This document shows positions 15,213-23,109 of a stretch of DNA of 64,000 bases, piece by piece (the first letter of the stretch is position 1; the number at the start of each line of letters is the position of its first letter). Where the stretch lies: NCBI RefSeq assembly GCF_000968685.2, contig NZ_LAKD02000027.1, forward strand, positions 264,239 through 328,238, read 5' to 3'. The position numbers and the translations under genes were made by a program. The notes below the pieces were generated by a model. It worked only from the letters and a program-made list of their open reading frames with translations, ran no database searches and had not been told where the DNA came from. This stretch comes from Streptomyces antioxidans. GTDB lineage: Bacteria > Actinomycetota > Actinomycetes > Streptomycetales > Streptomycetaceae.

Positions 15213-17045
15213 GTGTGCGGCATCACCGGCTGGGTCTCCTACCGTCGCGATCTGACCTCCCACCGCCAGGTCCTCGACACCATGACGGAGACGATGGCCT
15301 GCCGGGGCCCGGACGCGGCCGGAGCGTGGGTGACCGGCAGGGCGGCGCTAGGGCACCGGAGGCTGGCCGTCATCGACCTGCCCGGCGGCGCGCAGCCCAT
15401 GGCCGTCGACACGGCCGACGGGCCCGTGAGCATGGTCTACTCCGGTGAGGCGTACAACTTCACCGAGCTACGGGACGAACTGCGCCGCAGGGGCCACGGC
15501 TTCACCACCGACTCCGACACCGAGGTCGTCCTGCGCGGCTATGTCGAGTGGGGCGAATCCCTCACCGAGAAATTGAACGGCATGTACGCCTTCGCCATCT
15601 GGGACTCCCGCACCGAGAAGCTGGTGATGATCCGGGACCGCATGGGCATCAAGCCGTTCTACTACTACGAGACCGACGACGGCGTGCTCTTCGGATCCGA
15701 GCCCAAGGCCATCCTCGCCAATCCGCTCGCCGCCTCCGAGGTCGGTCTGGACGGGCTGCGGGAGATCTTCTCCTTCGCCAAGACACCGGGCCAGGCGATC
15801 TGGAAGGGCATGCAGGAGCTGCGCCCCGGCCACCTCGCCGTCGTGGACCGCAATGGACTTCGCGAGCGGGCGTACTGGCGCCTGGAGGTCTCCGAGCACA
15901 CCGATGACCAGGAGGCGACCGTCGCGCATGTGCGGGAGCTCCTGGAGGACATCATCGCCCGTCAGCTCGTCGCCGATGTGCCCCGCTGCACCTTGCTCTC
16001 CGGGGGGCTGGACTCCTCGGCCATGACCTCGCTCGCCGCCCGCAAGCTCGGCGAACACGGCGAGACCGTCCGCAGCTTCGCCGTGGACTTCCCCGGGCAG
16101 GCCGAGAACTTCCGCGCGGTCGACGTGGCGCCCAGCGTCGACACGCCGTATGTGCACGCCGTGGCCGAGCATGTGAAGTGCGACCACAGGGACATCGTGC
16201 TCGACGGCTCCGCCCTGTCCGACCCGGCCGTCCGGCAGGCGGCCATCGCGGCGCGGGATCTGCCGGTCGGGCTCGGCGACCGGGACAACTCGCTCTACCT
16301 GCTGTTCAAGGCCGTTCGCGAACAGTCGACCGTGGCCCTGTCGGGCGAGTCGGCCGATGAGGTCTTCGGTGGCTATCCGTGGTTCCACGACGAGCGGCGC
16401 GAGGCCGACACCTTCCCGTGGCTCGCCGGAGGGCTGACGCTCGGCGACACCAAGAGCCTGCTGTCCCAAGACCTCACCGCAAAGCTCGACCTGGACAGCT
16501 ATCTGCGCGACCACTACCTCAGCGCCCTGGACGAAGTCCCGCTCAAGGACGGGGAGACCGGCCTGGAGAAGCGCATGCGACAGGTCTGCTATCTGCACCT
16601 CACCCGCATGGTCAACACCCTGCTCGACCGCAAGGACCGGATGAGCATGGCCGTCGGCCTGGAGGTCAGGGTGCCGTTCTGCGACCACCGCCTGGTCTCC
16701 TACGTCTTCAACACCCCCTGGTCGCTGAAGACGTTCGACGGTCGGGAGAAGAGCATCCTGCGCGAGGCCACCCGCGATGTGCTGCCCGAGTCCGTGGCCA
16801 ACCGCAAGAAGAGCGGATACCCCGGCAGCTTCGACCCCGCCTATCTCGCCGCCATCAGGCGGCAGGCGGGCGACCTCCTCACCTCCGGACACCCGGCCCT
16901 CGAGCTGTGCCGCGCCGAGACGCTGAGGGAGGCGCTCGACGCACCGGCGGAGGCCATCACCACTCAGCAGCGCGCCACCGTCGAACGCGCCCTCGACCTG
17001 GCGACGTGGTTCGACCTGCGCAAGCCCATCATCACGATCGACTGA
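15213..17045 (+). CDS. asnB: Glutamine-hydrolysing asparagine synthetase
   Basis: 610 aa. N-terminal class II glutamine amidotransferase: the GTG at 15213 gives M-C-G-I-T-G-W, placing the nucleophile at Cys2, where it must be after Met removal. That is why this start is preferred over the GTG at 15195 or ATG at 15204. RGPD and SGEAYNF (the family norm is NGEIYN) follow. The C-terminal synthetase domain starts near residue 230 with the PP-loop SGGLDSS at 263-269 and later GESADEVFGGYPWF. It makes asparagine from aspartate, glutamine and ATP. The gene stands alone with a hairpin leader and no peptide or siderophore cluster around it, so a housekeeping or nitrogen role is likely. Confidence 0.94.
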   Translation: MCGITGWVSYRRDLTSHRQVLDTMTETMACRGPDAAGAWVTGRAALGHRRLAVIDLPGGAQPMAVDTADGPVSMVYSGEAYNFTELRDELRRRGHGFTTDSDTEVVLRGYVEWGESLTEKLNGMYAFAIWDSRTEKLVMIRDRMGIKPFYYYETDDGVLFGSEPKAILANPLAASEVGLDGLREIFSFAKTPGQAIWKGMQELRPGHLAVVDRNGLRERAYWRLEVSEHTDDQEATVAHVRELLEDIIARQLVADVPRCTLLSGGLDSSAMTSLAARKLGEHGETVRSFAVDFPGQAENFRAVDVAPSVDTPYVHAVAEHVKCDHRDIVLDGSALSDPAVRQAAIAARDLPVGLGDRDNSLYLLFKAVREQSTVALSGESADEVFGGYPWFHDERREADTFPWLAGGLTLGDTKSLLSQDLTAKLDLDSYLRDHYLSALDEVPLKDGETGLEKRMRQVCYLHLTRMVNTLLDRKDRMSMAVGLEVRVPFCDHRLVSYVFNTPWSLKTFDGREKSILREATRDVLPESVANRKKSGYPGSFDPAYLAAIRRQAGDLLTSGHPALELCRAETLREALDAPAEAITTQQRATVERALDLATWFDLRKPIITID

Positions 17046-17087
17046 CACCCGCGTTACGGCCGCGGTACGCATCACGCGATTCACACC

Positions 17088-17783
17088 TCACGAGGGACGG
17101 GCACCCGGGCCGCCGGGTGCCCGTCCCTCGTCGCGTGGCCGCTCAGCCCCGTCCGTCCCGCTCGGCGCGGCCGTGAGATAGCGGGTGATCATCGCGACGA
17201 GTTCGTTCTCCAGCCGCTTGGTGTCGATGGAGTGGGGCGCCGCGATGAGCTGGTGGACGACGAGCTCGACCGTGGCCACCACGAGCCGGGCGGCGACATA
17301 GGTGTCCTCGACCCGGACCTCGGGGTGGCGTTCCAGCAAGTCCTGGGTGTAGGCGACCCGTTCGCGCTCATGCCGGGCGATCTTCTCGAGCAACTCGGGT
17401 GACCGTGGCCCGTGTTCCATCATGACGCGGAGCAGCTGCGGGTCATCGAGGTGGTTGGCGATCAGGGGGCGCGCGAAACCGCGGAAGATCTCTTCCAGGG
17501 AGTCGGGTTCATCCTCGTCCTGACGGCTCCTGATGGCGTCGCCCCCGGCGTCGAGATGACGGCCCAGCAACTCGGCCAGGATCGCATCCTTGTTCGGATA
17601 GTACTGGTACAGCGAGCCGATCGAGATCCGGGCGCGCTCGGCGATGCGATTGGTGGTCCCGGCGGCATAGCCGTACTCGGCGAAAACGTGAGCAGCGGCG
17701 GTGAGGATGCGCTGCCGGGTGAGCTCGGCCCGGGCCTGGCGTGGCTGTTTACGTGGCTGAAGTCCGCGACGGCCGGTCGTCAT
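17088..17783 (-). CDS. TetR family transcriptional regulator
   Basis: 231 aa. Helix-turn-helix at about residues 20-65 (AELTRQRILTAAAHVFAEYG, then ISIGSLYQYYPNKDAILAEL). The C-terminal ligand domain is of the TetR_C type with HGPRSPELLEKIARHERERVAYTQDLL. It is divergent from a three-gene redox operon, with a near-palindrome between them, so it probably represses that operon and itself. The last 14 codons fold into a very strong terminator hairpin shared with asnB. Confidence 0.9.
   Translation of the reverse strand: MTTGRRGLQPRKQPRQARAELTRQRILTAAAHVFAEYGYAAGTTNRIAERARISIGSLYQYYPNKDAILAELLGRHLDAGGDAIRSRQDEDEPDSLEEIFRGFARPLIANHLDDPQLLRVMMEHGPRSPELLEKIARHERERVAYTQDLLERHPEVRVEDTYVAARLVVATVELVVHQLIAAPHSIDTKRLENELVAMITRYLTAAPSGTDGAERPRDEGRAPGGPGARPS
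17091..17130. terminator. 18-bp terminator hairpin overlapping the end of the tetR coding region
   Basis: Left arm 17091-17108 and right arm 17113-17130 pair over 18 bp without mismatch around a GCCG loop. It lies 45 bases after the asnB stop on the plus strand. On the minus strand it falls inside the final codons of the TetR gene, ending 3 bases before its stop. It can stop transcription of asnB; for tetR it would have to act while ribosomes are finishing. Confidence 0.8.
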
Positions 17784-17827
17784 GACACCTCCTGCGCAGC
17801 GCCGGTGAAAGCGAGTGGCGCGAGACC

Positions 17828-17841
17828 TGAGTAATTGCTCA
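17828..17841. promoter_or_regulatory. Candidate TetR operator
   Basis: TGAGTAATTGCTCA, a 14-bp palindrome with one mismatched pair, in the divergent promoter between the TetR gene and the PPOX flavoprotein operon. It is AT-rich in an otherwise GC-rich gap. Size and placement fit a TetR-type site. Confidence 0.5.
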
Positions 17842-17955
17842 CAATAGTGCCATGAACTGCGGCGGAGCGGTGAGCCACCGTCGTCGGCAGGGAGGCGGGA
17901 GGCGACCGGCGCACGCCCCGCGCCCTCCGCTCAACCCCTCCCGGAAGGAGTCCTC

Positions 17956-18585
17956 ATGACGCAGACCAGCACACGCCCCCGGCGGTTGTCACCCGCCGAG
18001 GTCCACGCCCTGCTCGGGGAGCCCGAAGCCATGATCAAGGCCAAGATCCAGGACCGTATCGACGAGTACTTCCGGCTCTTCATCGCGCACTCCCCCTTCC
18101 TGTCCATGGCCACGGCGGACGCGGAGGGGCGTGCCGACTGCTCGCCACGCGGTGACTACCCGGGGTTCGTCAAGGTCCTCGACGAGCACACCCTCGCGAT
18201 CCCCGACCGCCCCGGCAACAAGATCGCCGACTCCTTCCGCAACCTCGCCGAGAACGACGGGATCGGACTGCTCTTCCTCATCCCCGGGCTGCGGGAGACC
18301 TTGCGGGTCAACGGCCGCGCCTACCCCACCGACGACCCCGATGTGCTGGCCCGGATGCAGACCGAGGCCAAGGATCCGGTGCTGGCGATCGTCGTCGAGG
18401 TGGCGGAGGCGTACTTCCACTGTGGCCGCGCGCTCGTCCGCTCCCGGCTGTGGGATCCCGCGAGCCAGGCCCTCGCCGAGGAGATCCCCCCGGTCGGTGA
18501 GATCGCCGCCAGCCAATTCGGAATGGACATCGACCCGATGGCGCTCACCCGCTCCCTCGAAGAGAGCTACCGGAAACTCTACTGA
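17956..18585 (+). CDS. MSMEG_1061-like FMN-dependent PPOX-type flavoprotein
   Basis: 209 aa, pyridoxamine 5'-phosphate oxidase split-barrel fold. Visible landmarks are SMATADAEGRADCSPRGDYPGFVKVLD, DRPGNKIADSFRNLAEN, GLLFLIPG, LRVNGRA and EAYFHCGRALVRSRLW. Such proteins bind FMN or F420 and reduce small electrophiles. The ATG has GGAAGGAG upstream. It is first in an operon with a ferredoxin-type reductase (23 bases on) and a SIP flavoprotein, which suggests an electron-transfer chain for oxidising or reducing a xenobiotic or host compound. Confidence 0.85.
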   Translation: MTQTSTRPRRLSPAEVHALLGEPEAMIKAKIQDRIDEYFRLFIAHSPFLSMATADAEGRADCSPRGDYPGFVKVLDEHTLAIPDRPGNKIADSFRNLAENDGIGLLFLIPGLRETLRVNGRAYPTDDPDVLARMQTEAKDPVLAIVVEVAEAYFHCGRALVRSRLWDPASQALAEEIPPVGEIAASQFGMDIDPMALTRSLEESYRKLY

Positions 18586-18608
18586 CCACGGCACGAGGTG
18601 AACCAACG

Positions 18609-19517
18609 ATGCAACAGACCGTCCTCGACCACATCGAGCAGGTCGCCGAAGACGCCGTCTCTCTCGTTCTGCGGGGCGCCGCCGGCCCGCTGGCGCCCTG
18701 GGAGCCGGGCGCCCATGTCGACCTGGCGCTGCCGAACTGGCTGACCCGGCAGTACTCGCTGTGCGGCGACCCGGCGGACCGGGAGTCCTATCGCGTCGCC
18801 GTGCGGCACGACCGCCTCAGCCGGGGTGGTTCGGAGTACATCCACCGGTTTCTGCGCCGGGGCCGCGCCCTCGATGTGTCACTGCCCCGGAACCACTTCC
18901 CGCTGCTCCCGGCGCCGTCGTACCTCTTCCTCGCCGGTGGGATCGGCATCACCCCGATCCTGCCGATGCTGCGGGCGGCGGTCGCGTCCGGCGCACCGGC
19001 GTCGCTCGTGTACCTGGGGCAGTCGGTGGCGTCCATGCCCTTCGCCGACGAACTGCGCTCCTCCTACGGCGATCGGGTGCGGATCGTGGCCACGCGGCAG
19101 CAGGGCAGGCCGGACTTCGCCGCGCTGGCGTCCGAGCTGGGCCCCGGTGCCGTGGTCTACGCCTGCGGCCCCGGACCGATGCTCGCCGCCGCGGAGGACG
19201 CGTTCCCCTCGGGGCGGCTGTACGCGGAGCGGTTCCGCCCGGCGCCCAGGTCGTTCGCGCCCAACACGGCGTTCGAGGCGGTGTGTGCCCGGTCGGGGCG
19301 CACGGTTGAGGTGCCCGCCGACGAGTCGCTTCTGGACGTCCTGACCCACGCCGGATTCCCCGTGGCGTCCGGATGCCGCGAAGGTGTCTGCGGCAGCTGC
19401 GAAGTGGCCGTGCTCGACGGCGCACCCGAGCACCGGGACGACATCGGCGCCCCCGAGGGCCGGATGTACGCCTGTGTGTCCCGCGCCCTGTCCCCGCGGC
19501 TCGTCGTGGACCTGTGA
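18609..19517 (+). CDS. PDR/VanB-type reductase with C-terminal 2Fe-2S ferredoxin domain
   Basis: 302 aa. Flavin-binding RQYSLCGDP near residue 50; nucleotide-binding GGIGITPILPMLRAA near 115; CGPGPML near 190. The plant-type [2Fe-2S] cluster is in CREGVCGSCEVAVL, with a fourth Cys near the end (MYACVSRAL). The layout is that of phthalate dioxygenase reductase and VanB, which feed NAD(P)H electrons to an oxygenase. No Rieske oxygenase or P450 is nearby. The partner may be the flavoprotein just upstream or an enzyme encoded elsewhere. Confidence 0.9.
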   Translation: MQQTVLDHIEQVAEDAVSLVLRGAAGPLAPWEPGAHVDLALPNWLTRQYSLCGDPADRESYRVAVRHDRLSRGGSEYIHRFLRRGRALDVSLPRNHFPLLPAPSYLFLAGGIGITPILPMLRAAVASGAPASLVYLGQSVASMPFADELRSSYGDRVRIVATRQQGRPDFAALASELGPGAVVYACGPGPMLAAAEDAFPSGRLYAERFRPAPRSFAPNTAFEAVCARSGRTVEVPADESLLDVLTHAGFPVASGCREGVCGSCEVAVLDGAPEHRDDIGAPEGRMYACVSRALSPRLVVDL

Positions 19518-19556
19518 CCAGACGGCGAGCGGCCCCAACCCAACCCGAGGAACGGC

Positions 19557-20360
19557 ATGTTGCCCACAATGCGCACGCCCGAATCACGGCAAATGATCAC
19601 GCTGGAGGTGGTCCGGAACACTCCACTGACACCCGCCTTCTCCACCATCACACTCGGCGGACCCGAACTGGAACACCTGAGGCCGATGGGCTTCGACCAG
19701 ACCGTGCGGCTCTTCTTCCCCCGCGAAGGGCAGGACGGGCTGAGGATGCCGAAGCTCTCCAGCGAGGCGTGGATGGCGGAAGTGCTCCTCCTGCCGAAGT
19801 CACGCCGACCTTGGGTGCGCAACTACACCATCCGGCGCGCCCGGCCCGAACTCGGTGAGGTGGACATCGAGTTCGCCCTGCACGGCGACGCCCCGGCCTC
19901 CGCCTGGGCCCGCCGGGCCCGGCCCGGGGACCCGGCGGGCATCTTCGACATGGGCATGAGCTATCTGCCGCCGGCCCATGCCGAATGGCAGCTGCTCGCC
20001 GGGGACGAGAGCGCCGTACCGGCGATCCTCGCCATCCTCGAAGACGCTCCCGCGTCGCTGGTGGCGGAGGTCTTCCTGGAGGTGCCCGGAACCGCCGACA
20101 TCCGTAATGACATCACCGCGCCCGAGGGCGTGCGGGTGCGGTGGCTGGCCCGGGACGGCGCGGACGTCCTGCCCGGCAGGCTGGCCCTCGACGCGGTCAG
20201 GGCGTCGTCCCCGCGCCCGGGCCGGTTCTACACCTGGGTCGCCGGGGAAGCCGGACTGGCCACCGGGGTGCGCCGCCACTTGGTGCGCGACCGCGGCGTG
20301 CCGAAGCCGGACATCGCGTTCTTCGGCTACTGGCGGCACGGCCGCTCCAGCCCCGGCTGA
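19557..20360 (+). CDS. Siderophore-interacting protein (SIP) family flavoprotein
   Basis: 267 aa. FAD domain with the motif RNYTIRRAR near residue 88, then an NAD(P)-binding half with LLAGDESAVPAILAILE and WVAGEAGLATGVRRHLV, ending in FFGYWRHG. SIP/ViuB proteins reduce ferric siderophores to release iron. No siderophore transport or biosynthesis genes are adjacent, so here it may serve as a general flavin reductase with its two operon partners. It ends tail-to-tail, two bases from the DJ-1 gene stop. Confidence 0.87.
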   Translation: MLPTMRTPESRQMITLEVVRNTPLTPAFSTITLGGPELEHLRPMGFDQTVRLFFPREGQDGLRMPKLSSEAWMAEVLLLPKSRRPWVRNYTIRRARPELGEVDIEFALHGDAPASAWARRARPGDPAGIFDMGMSYLPPAHAEWQLLAGDESAVPAILAILEDAPASLVAEVFLEVPGTADIRNDITAPEGVRVRWLARDGADVLPGRLALDAVRASSPRPGRFYTWVAGEAGLATGVRRHLVRDRGVPKPDIAFFGYWRHGRSSPG

Positions 20361-20362
20361 GC

Positions 20363-20965
20363 TCACACCGGTGGCCGCGGGTCGTACTGGATGCCACGCC
20401 GCACCTGACGCGCGCGCTCCGGCGAGGCCAGCCTGGCGACCAGGTGAAGGGCCATGTCGATACCGGCCGAGACCCCCGCGGAGGTGATCAGGTCACCGTC
20501 GTCGACGAACCGCTCCTCAGGCCGTACGTCGATCGTCGGGTCGAGCTCGGCGAGCCGGTCCAGCGACGCCCAGTGCGTGGTCGCGGGCCGTCCGGCCAGC
20601 AGCCCGGCCGCCGCGTAGACCAGCGAGCCCGTACACACGCTCGTCATCAGGGGTACGGACCGCCGCTGGGCCCGGACCCACTCCAGGTGCTGGCCGTCCT
20701 CAAGCTGGGGGCGGGTCCCCCGGCCGCCGGGGTGCAGCAGCACATCCAGCGCGGGCAGCTCGTCCATCGCGTGATGGGCCGCTACGGTGAGCCCCTTCGC
20801 GCAGGTCACAGGGCTTCCATCGGCGGAGAAACAGAATACCCGCCAGCCGTCCCCGGCGAAGTTGCGCGTCCAGAAGGACAGCACCTCCCATGGACCGATG
20901 GCGTCGAGCTCCTCCACTTCGGGGAACAGCAGGATTCCGATCTTCCGCGTGTCTTCCTGGGCCAT
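20363..20965 (-). CDS. DJ-1/PfpI superfamily protein (isonitrile hydratase-like)
   Basis: 200 aa. Conserved start KIGILLFPEVEELDAIGPWEVL with the family Glu near residue 17. Nucleophile elbow at Cys111 in MTSVCTGSLVYAAAG, then a LLAGRPATTHW segment and GDLITSAGVSAGIDMALHLV. The ThiJ/PfpI group with SVCTGSLV resembles isonitrile hydratase and GlxA amidotransferase-like domains. There is no AraC DNA-binding domain. It is third in a minus-strand operon after the SDR and tautomerase (25 bases from the latter). Confidence 0.87.
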   Translation of the reverse strand: MAQEDTRKIGILLFPEVEELDAIGPWEVLSFWTRNFAGDGWRVFCFSADGSPVTCAKGLTVAAHHAMDELPALDVLLHPGGRGTRPQLEDGQHLEWVRAQRRSVPLMTSVCTGSLVYAAAGLLAGRPATTHWASLDRLAELDPTIDVRPEERFVDDGDLITSAGVSAGIDMALHLVARLASPERARQVRRGIQYDPRPPV

Positions 20966-20990
20966 GCCGCGATCCCATCAGACCCGGTGG

Positions 20991-21413
20991 TCAGTACGCC
21001 ACCGGGCGGTTCTCCCGCGCCCAGAGTTCTTCGGCCCCGCTGCGCGAGGGTGGGGGCCACATCCCGTCGATCATCCAGAGATCCCGGGGCGTCTCATCGA
21101 CGTGGAACTCGCAGTGCAACCCGCGGTCCAGGGTGTGAGGGGCCAGCAGGCGGTTGAGCAGTTCGGTGCCCTTCTTCCTCATCTCGGGGTCCGTCAAGTG
21201 GCGGGCGATGTGCTCGACCACGATCCGGACGGTGTTGTCCGTCGGCTCCCCGCCGACCAGGAACGAGGACTCGGGGACCTCGTGGAAGAGGGTGACGACA
21301 TAGAACTTCGGCAGGCCGACCCGGGTGTAGTACGCCGTGACGTCGGCGGCGAACCGCCGCTTCTGCTCGGCGGAGTAGGCGTCGACCGGATGGTAGACGT
21401 GCCATAGGGGCAT
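20991..21413 (-). CDS. Tautomerase/cis-CaaD superfamily protein
   Basis: 140 aa from ATG at 21413. The second residue is proline (MPLWHVYHP...), the catalytic N-terminal base of the tautomerase superfamily. AEQKRRFAADVTAYYTRVGLPKFYVVTLFHEVPE follows. The length is that of the two-repeat Tautomerase_3 type typified by cis-3-chloroacrylic acid dehalogenase relatives. A longer in-frame extension upstream is rejected because it would bury Pro2. It sits between the SDR and DJ-1 genes. The substrate is unknown. Confidence 0.85.
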   Translation of the reverse strand: MPLWHVYHPVDAYSAEQKRRFAADVTAYYTRVGLPKFYVVTLFHEVPESSFLVGGEPTDNTVRIVVEHIARHLTDPEMRKKGTELLNRLLAPHTLDRGLHCEFHVDETPRDLWMIDGMWPPPSRSGAEELWARENRPVAY

Positions 21414-21478
21414 TGCTCTCTCCTTCAGGACGTGTGACGTCGAACGGTGGTGAGGAACGGCTGTCCGCGCTGGACGAC

Positions 21479-22180
21479 TCAGCGTCCGAGGAGCAGGGTG
21501 AGGCCTTCCACCGGCCCGGCGAGCGCCGCCTTCATCTGCCGGGTCACGGCGTCCACGAGCACCTCGCTGCCGCCGCTCTCGACGCCGTCCAGGACCGCCT
21601 CCACGACCTCGACCGGGGCGATCTTCTGACTCGGTATCCCGGCGACCATGTCGGTGTCGGCGAGCCCCAGGTGCACCCCGACCACCTGGGTCCCCTGCTC
21701 CGCCAGCTCGATGCGGAGGGAGTTCGTGAGCGACCACAGGGCCGCCTTCGAGGCGCCGTAGGCGGCCGCGCCCGCGCCCCAGGACAGCACGGAGTGCATA
21801 TCGACCAGCGCGCCGCCGCCCCGCGCGGCGAGGACCGGGGCGAACGCACGGGCCACCCGGAGGGGCCCGAAGACGTTCGTCTGGAACGTGGCCACCACAT
21901 CGGCCATGTCCGCGGTCAGCAGCGGCGAGGGCAGGAGCACTCCCGCGTTGTTGATGACGATGTCCACGTCCGTGGCCCGGTGCGCGAGAGCGGCGACCGC
22001 GTCCGCGTCGTTGACATCGAGGGAGACGGCCTCGACCCGCGGGTCCTCACCGGAACTGGGCTTCCGCGCCGTCGCGTAGACCTTCGCCGCTCCGCGCCGG
22101 AGCAGTGCCTCCACATACGCCTTGCCGATGCCACGTTGGCCTCCGGTCACCAGCACCACGGAACCATCGATCGCGACCAT
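21479..22180 (-). CDS. Short-chain dehydrogenase/reductase
   Basis: 233 aa. NAD(P)-binding GGQRGIGKAY near residue 13, NNAG near 85, then the catalytic Ser in HSVLSWG and Tyr-x-x-x-Lys in YGASK. It is a classical SDR acting on a hydroxyl or carbonyl. The start at 22180 has GAGGAGG six bases upstream and begins right before the Rossmann strand; the longer frame to 22288 would run through the operator. First gene of the SDR-tautomerase-DJ-1 operon, divergent from a TetR gene that probably controls it. Confidence 0.9.
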   Translation of the reverse strand: MVAIDGSVVLVTGGQRGIGKAYVEALLRRGAAKVYATARKPSSGEDPRVEAVSLDVNDADAVAALAHRATDVDIVINNAGVLLPSPLLTADMADVVATFQTNVFGPLRVARAFAPVLAARGGGALVDMHSVLSWGAGAAAYGASKAALWSLTNSLRIELAEQGTQVVGVHLGLADTDMVAGIPSQKIAPVEVVEAVLDGVESGGSEVLVDAVTRQMKAALAGPVEGLTLLLGR

Positions 22181-22271
22181 GTCGGACCTCCTCAGTCGAA
22201 CGTGTCGAACCGCGCGCTGGAACCGGCAGGGGCCGTGGCCCATCAGGCCCCGGCCAGCGGCGCGCACGGAA

Positions 22272-22291
22272 TAGATTATTAGCATCATCTA
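22272..22291. promoter_or_regulatory. Candidate TetR operator in SDR/tetR divergent promoter
   Basis: TAGATTAT-TAGC-ATCATCTA, an inverted repeat with 7 of 8 pairs matched. It is the most AT-rich stretch in the 215-bp divergent gap and likely overlaps a -10 element. Confidence 0.5.
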
Positions 22292-22395
22292 AAATGGGCC
22301 GCAAACACCGGCGCCAATATCATCGACGCGGTACCGGCGTCCGGCTGGCCTCCGGTACCCCAGTCCGGCACCGCACGCAGAAGGAAGTACCGACC

Positions 22396-23025
22396 ATGCC
22401 CCGAGCGTCCCGAGCCGAGGCCGAACGCCACCGCGAGCAGGTGATCGCGGCCACCGCGAACCTGGTGCGCACCCACGGCGCCGACAAGGTGACCGTGCCG
22501 CAGGCGATGGCGGCGGCGGGTCTGACCCACGGCGGCTTCTACCGCCACTTCGCCTCGAAGGACGACCTGGTCGCCCAGGCGTGCTCGGCCGCGTTCGCCG
22601 AACGCCTCGCCGCCATGGAGGAACCTCCCGAGGGCCAGGACACGAGCGCCGCCCGGGCCGCCTTCCTGGCCACCTATCTGTCCTCCCGGCACCGCGACAA
22701 CCCCGGACTGGGGTGTGCCGCCGCGGCACTGGCGGTGGACGCCGCACGGGCGGAGCCCGGTGACCCGCTCAAGCGGGCGTACACCGAGGGTGTGCGCAAC
22801 CTGGTCGGCGGGATGGAGCGCAACGCGAGGGCGTCCGGCGACACGGCGGCCGACCAGAGTTCCGTTCTCGTCGAACTGGCCACCATGGTCGGGGCGTTGG
22901 TGCTGTCACGGGCCTGCGCGGGCGACGAGCTGTCGGACCGCATTCTGACGGTGGTACGCGACCATGTCCTCGGCGGGCATGAGCACACCACCGACGGGAA
23001 GGACGCGTCCGGCACCGCCGGGTGA
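22396..23025 (+). CDS. TetR family transcriptional regulator (AcrR/NemR-like)
   Basis: 209 aa from ATG at 22396. Helix-turn-helix ATANLVRTHGADKVTVPQAMAAAGLTHGGFYRHFASKDDLVAQ. The ligand domain has LGCAAAALAVDAARAEPG and LVELATMVGALVLSRAC, as in the TetR_C group of regulators of electrophile-responsive reductases. A longer in-frame extension to 22105 would read through the promoter and was rejected. Probably represses the divergent SDR operon. Confidence 0.9.
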   Translation: MPRASRAEAERHREQVIAATANLVRTHGADKVTVPQAMAAAGLTHGGFYRHFASKDDLVAQACSAAFAERLAAMEEPPEGQDTSAARAAFLATYLSSRHRDNPGLGCAAAALAVDAARAEPGDPLKRAYTEGVRNLVGGMERNARASGDTAADQSSVLVELATMVGALVLSRACAGDELSDRILTVVRDHVLGGHEHTTDGKDASGTAG

Positions 23026-23109
23026 AGCACACTCCCGCCAGGGGCCCGGACCCATCTGGCGCCCGCCTTCTCGAGGGCGCGCCCGCGTAGGATCCGGCCC
23101 GGGCGCGGG

